64,000 nucleotides of DNA from Chrysogorgia sp. JL179-B06 (lineage: Eukaryota; Cnidaria; Anthozoa; Scleralcyonacea; Chrysogorgiidae), in assembly GCA_035772405.1 (NCBI GenBank), contig JAYKKM010000034.1, forward strand, positions 782,001 to 846,000, given 5' to 3'. The translations under genes were made by a program, and so were the position numbers. A model generated the notes under the pieces. The model searched no databases and had not been told where the DNA came from. It was given only the letters and a program-made list of their open reading frames with translations. Positions 63,776-64,000 of this stretch are shown piece by piece. The first letter of the stretch is position 1; every line of letters starts with the position of its first letter.

Positions 63776-64000
63776 AGAATTAGTTTTTTAAAAACGAAGC
63801 AATACAACATTGAGCATGTATGAAGTGTTATTGTTGATAGTGTAAACGGAGGATGTAGACGGGTCGTTAATTAGTTAATTAGTTAATTAGTTGTTGCTAA
63901 ACGGCGGTGATATTGATTAATGACGCGCATGAGGTTAAGAGAACGAGTCGTGAAGTTTCATTTACGAGTCGTGTCAAGTGGAGTGCCTCGTTCACGAATC
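63776..64000. repeat. End of window: short GTTAATTA repeat and return of the ACGAGTCGT motif
   Basis: GTTAATTA repeats lie near 63868-63893. From about 63940 AACGAGTCGTGAAG, TTACGAGTCGTG and GTTCACGAATC resemble the satellite at 53740-55140, so another array may begin beyond the edge. Confidence 0.5.

Overview
The window is animal nuclear DNA: AT-rich, gene-poor, with introns and a dense mix of transposable elements and satellites. The one intact gene, a HEPN(DZIP3-like) / PNP-fold / NB-ARC / TPR protein, has an architecture I know mainly from anthozoan cnidarians such as stony corals. The TE mix (cut CR1/L2-type LINEs, an RLE-type LINE, a Tc1/mariner copy, Helitrons, MITEs) fits a marine invertebrate. 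Species cannot be fixed from the sequence, and a sponge is not excluded.

Layout. 1-698: 5' end of a minus-strand LTR retrotransposon (tRNA-Gln primer site, LTR, start of a Gag-like ORF). 699-4242: one diverged copy of a ~2.9-kb repeat unit (U0), broken by a hairpin insertion and a TTAA-flanked MITE. 4246-4697: one copy of a 685-bp unit. 4698-5515: flanking sequence and a second MITE. 5885-21266, minus strand: the NLR-like gene in four exons, all joined in phase 1, with a predicted product of 1979 aa. Its 8.4-kb second intron is packed with TEs: an RLE-type LINE, a CR1/L2-type LINE, a Tc1/mariner element with a dead transposase, and a Helitron nested in a Helitron. 21300-24038: remnants upstream of the gene (duplicated first-exon fragment, tRNA-derived SINE pieces, a 1.4-kb foldback, a LINE fragment, a MITE).

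24039-48990: eight tandem copies (U1-U8) of the ~2.9-kb unit with an internal two-unit higher-order pattern. The last copy carries a TA-flanked TIR element and a Helitron whose exact insertion site is proved by the empty copies next to it. 49879-51858: three tandem 685-bp units. 52243-53710: flanking sequence, a MITE piece and a broken copy of the 3' end of the NLR-like gene. The right half therefore repeats, in the same order and orientation, the block found at 699-8000: 2.9-kb unit, 685-bp unit, NLR 3' end. This is a segmental duplication in which the right copy expanded its repeats and lost the gene.

53740-55140: satellite of ~110-bp units rich in ACGACTCGT. 55140-55235: Ty3/gypsy integrase fragment. 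55272-60354: a 5.1-kb DNA transposon with CACTG termini and GGGGTAA-rich ends; inside it lies a 1.2-kb near-perfect palindrome (58269-59463). 61180-62535: another Helitron. 62860-63775: ~63-bp minisatellite. The final bases return to the ACGAGTCGT motif.

Function. The only protein likely to act in the cell is the NLR-like receptor: a TPR sensor array, an NB-ARC switch, and two candidate effector modules (HEPN and PNP fold). The PNP part has Gln and Asn where the family normally has its two acidic active-site residues. Everything else is repeat or mobile DNA that records the history of this immune-gene locus.
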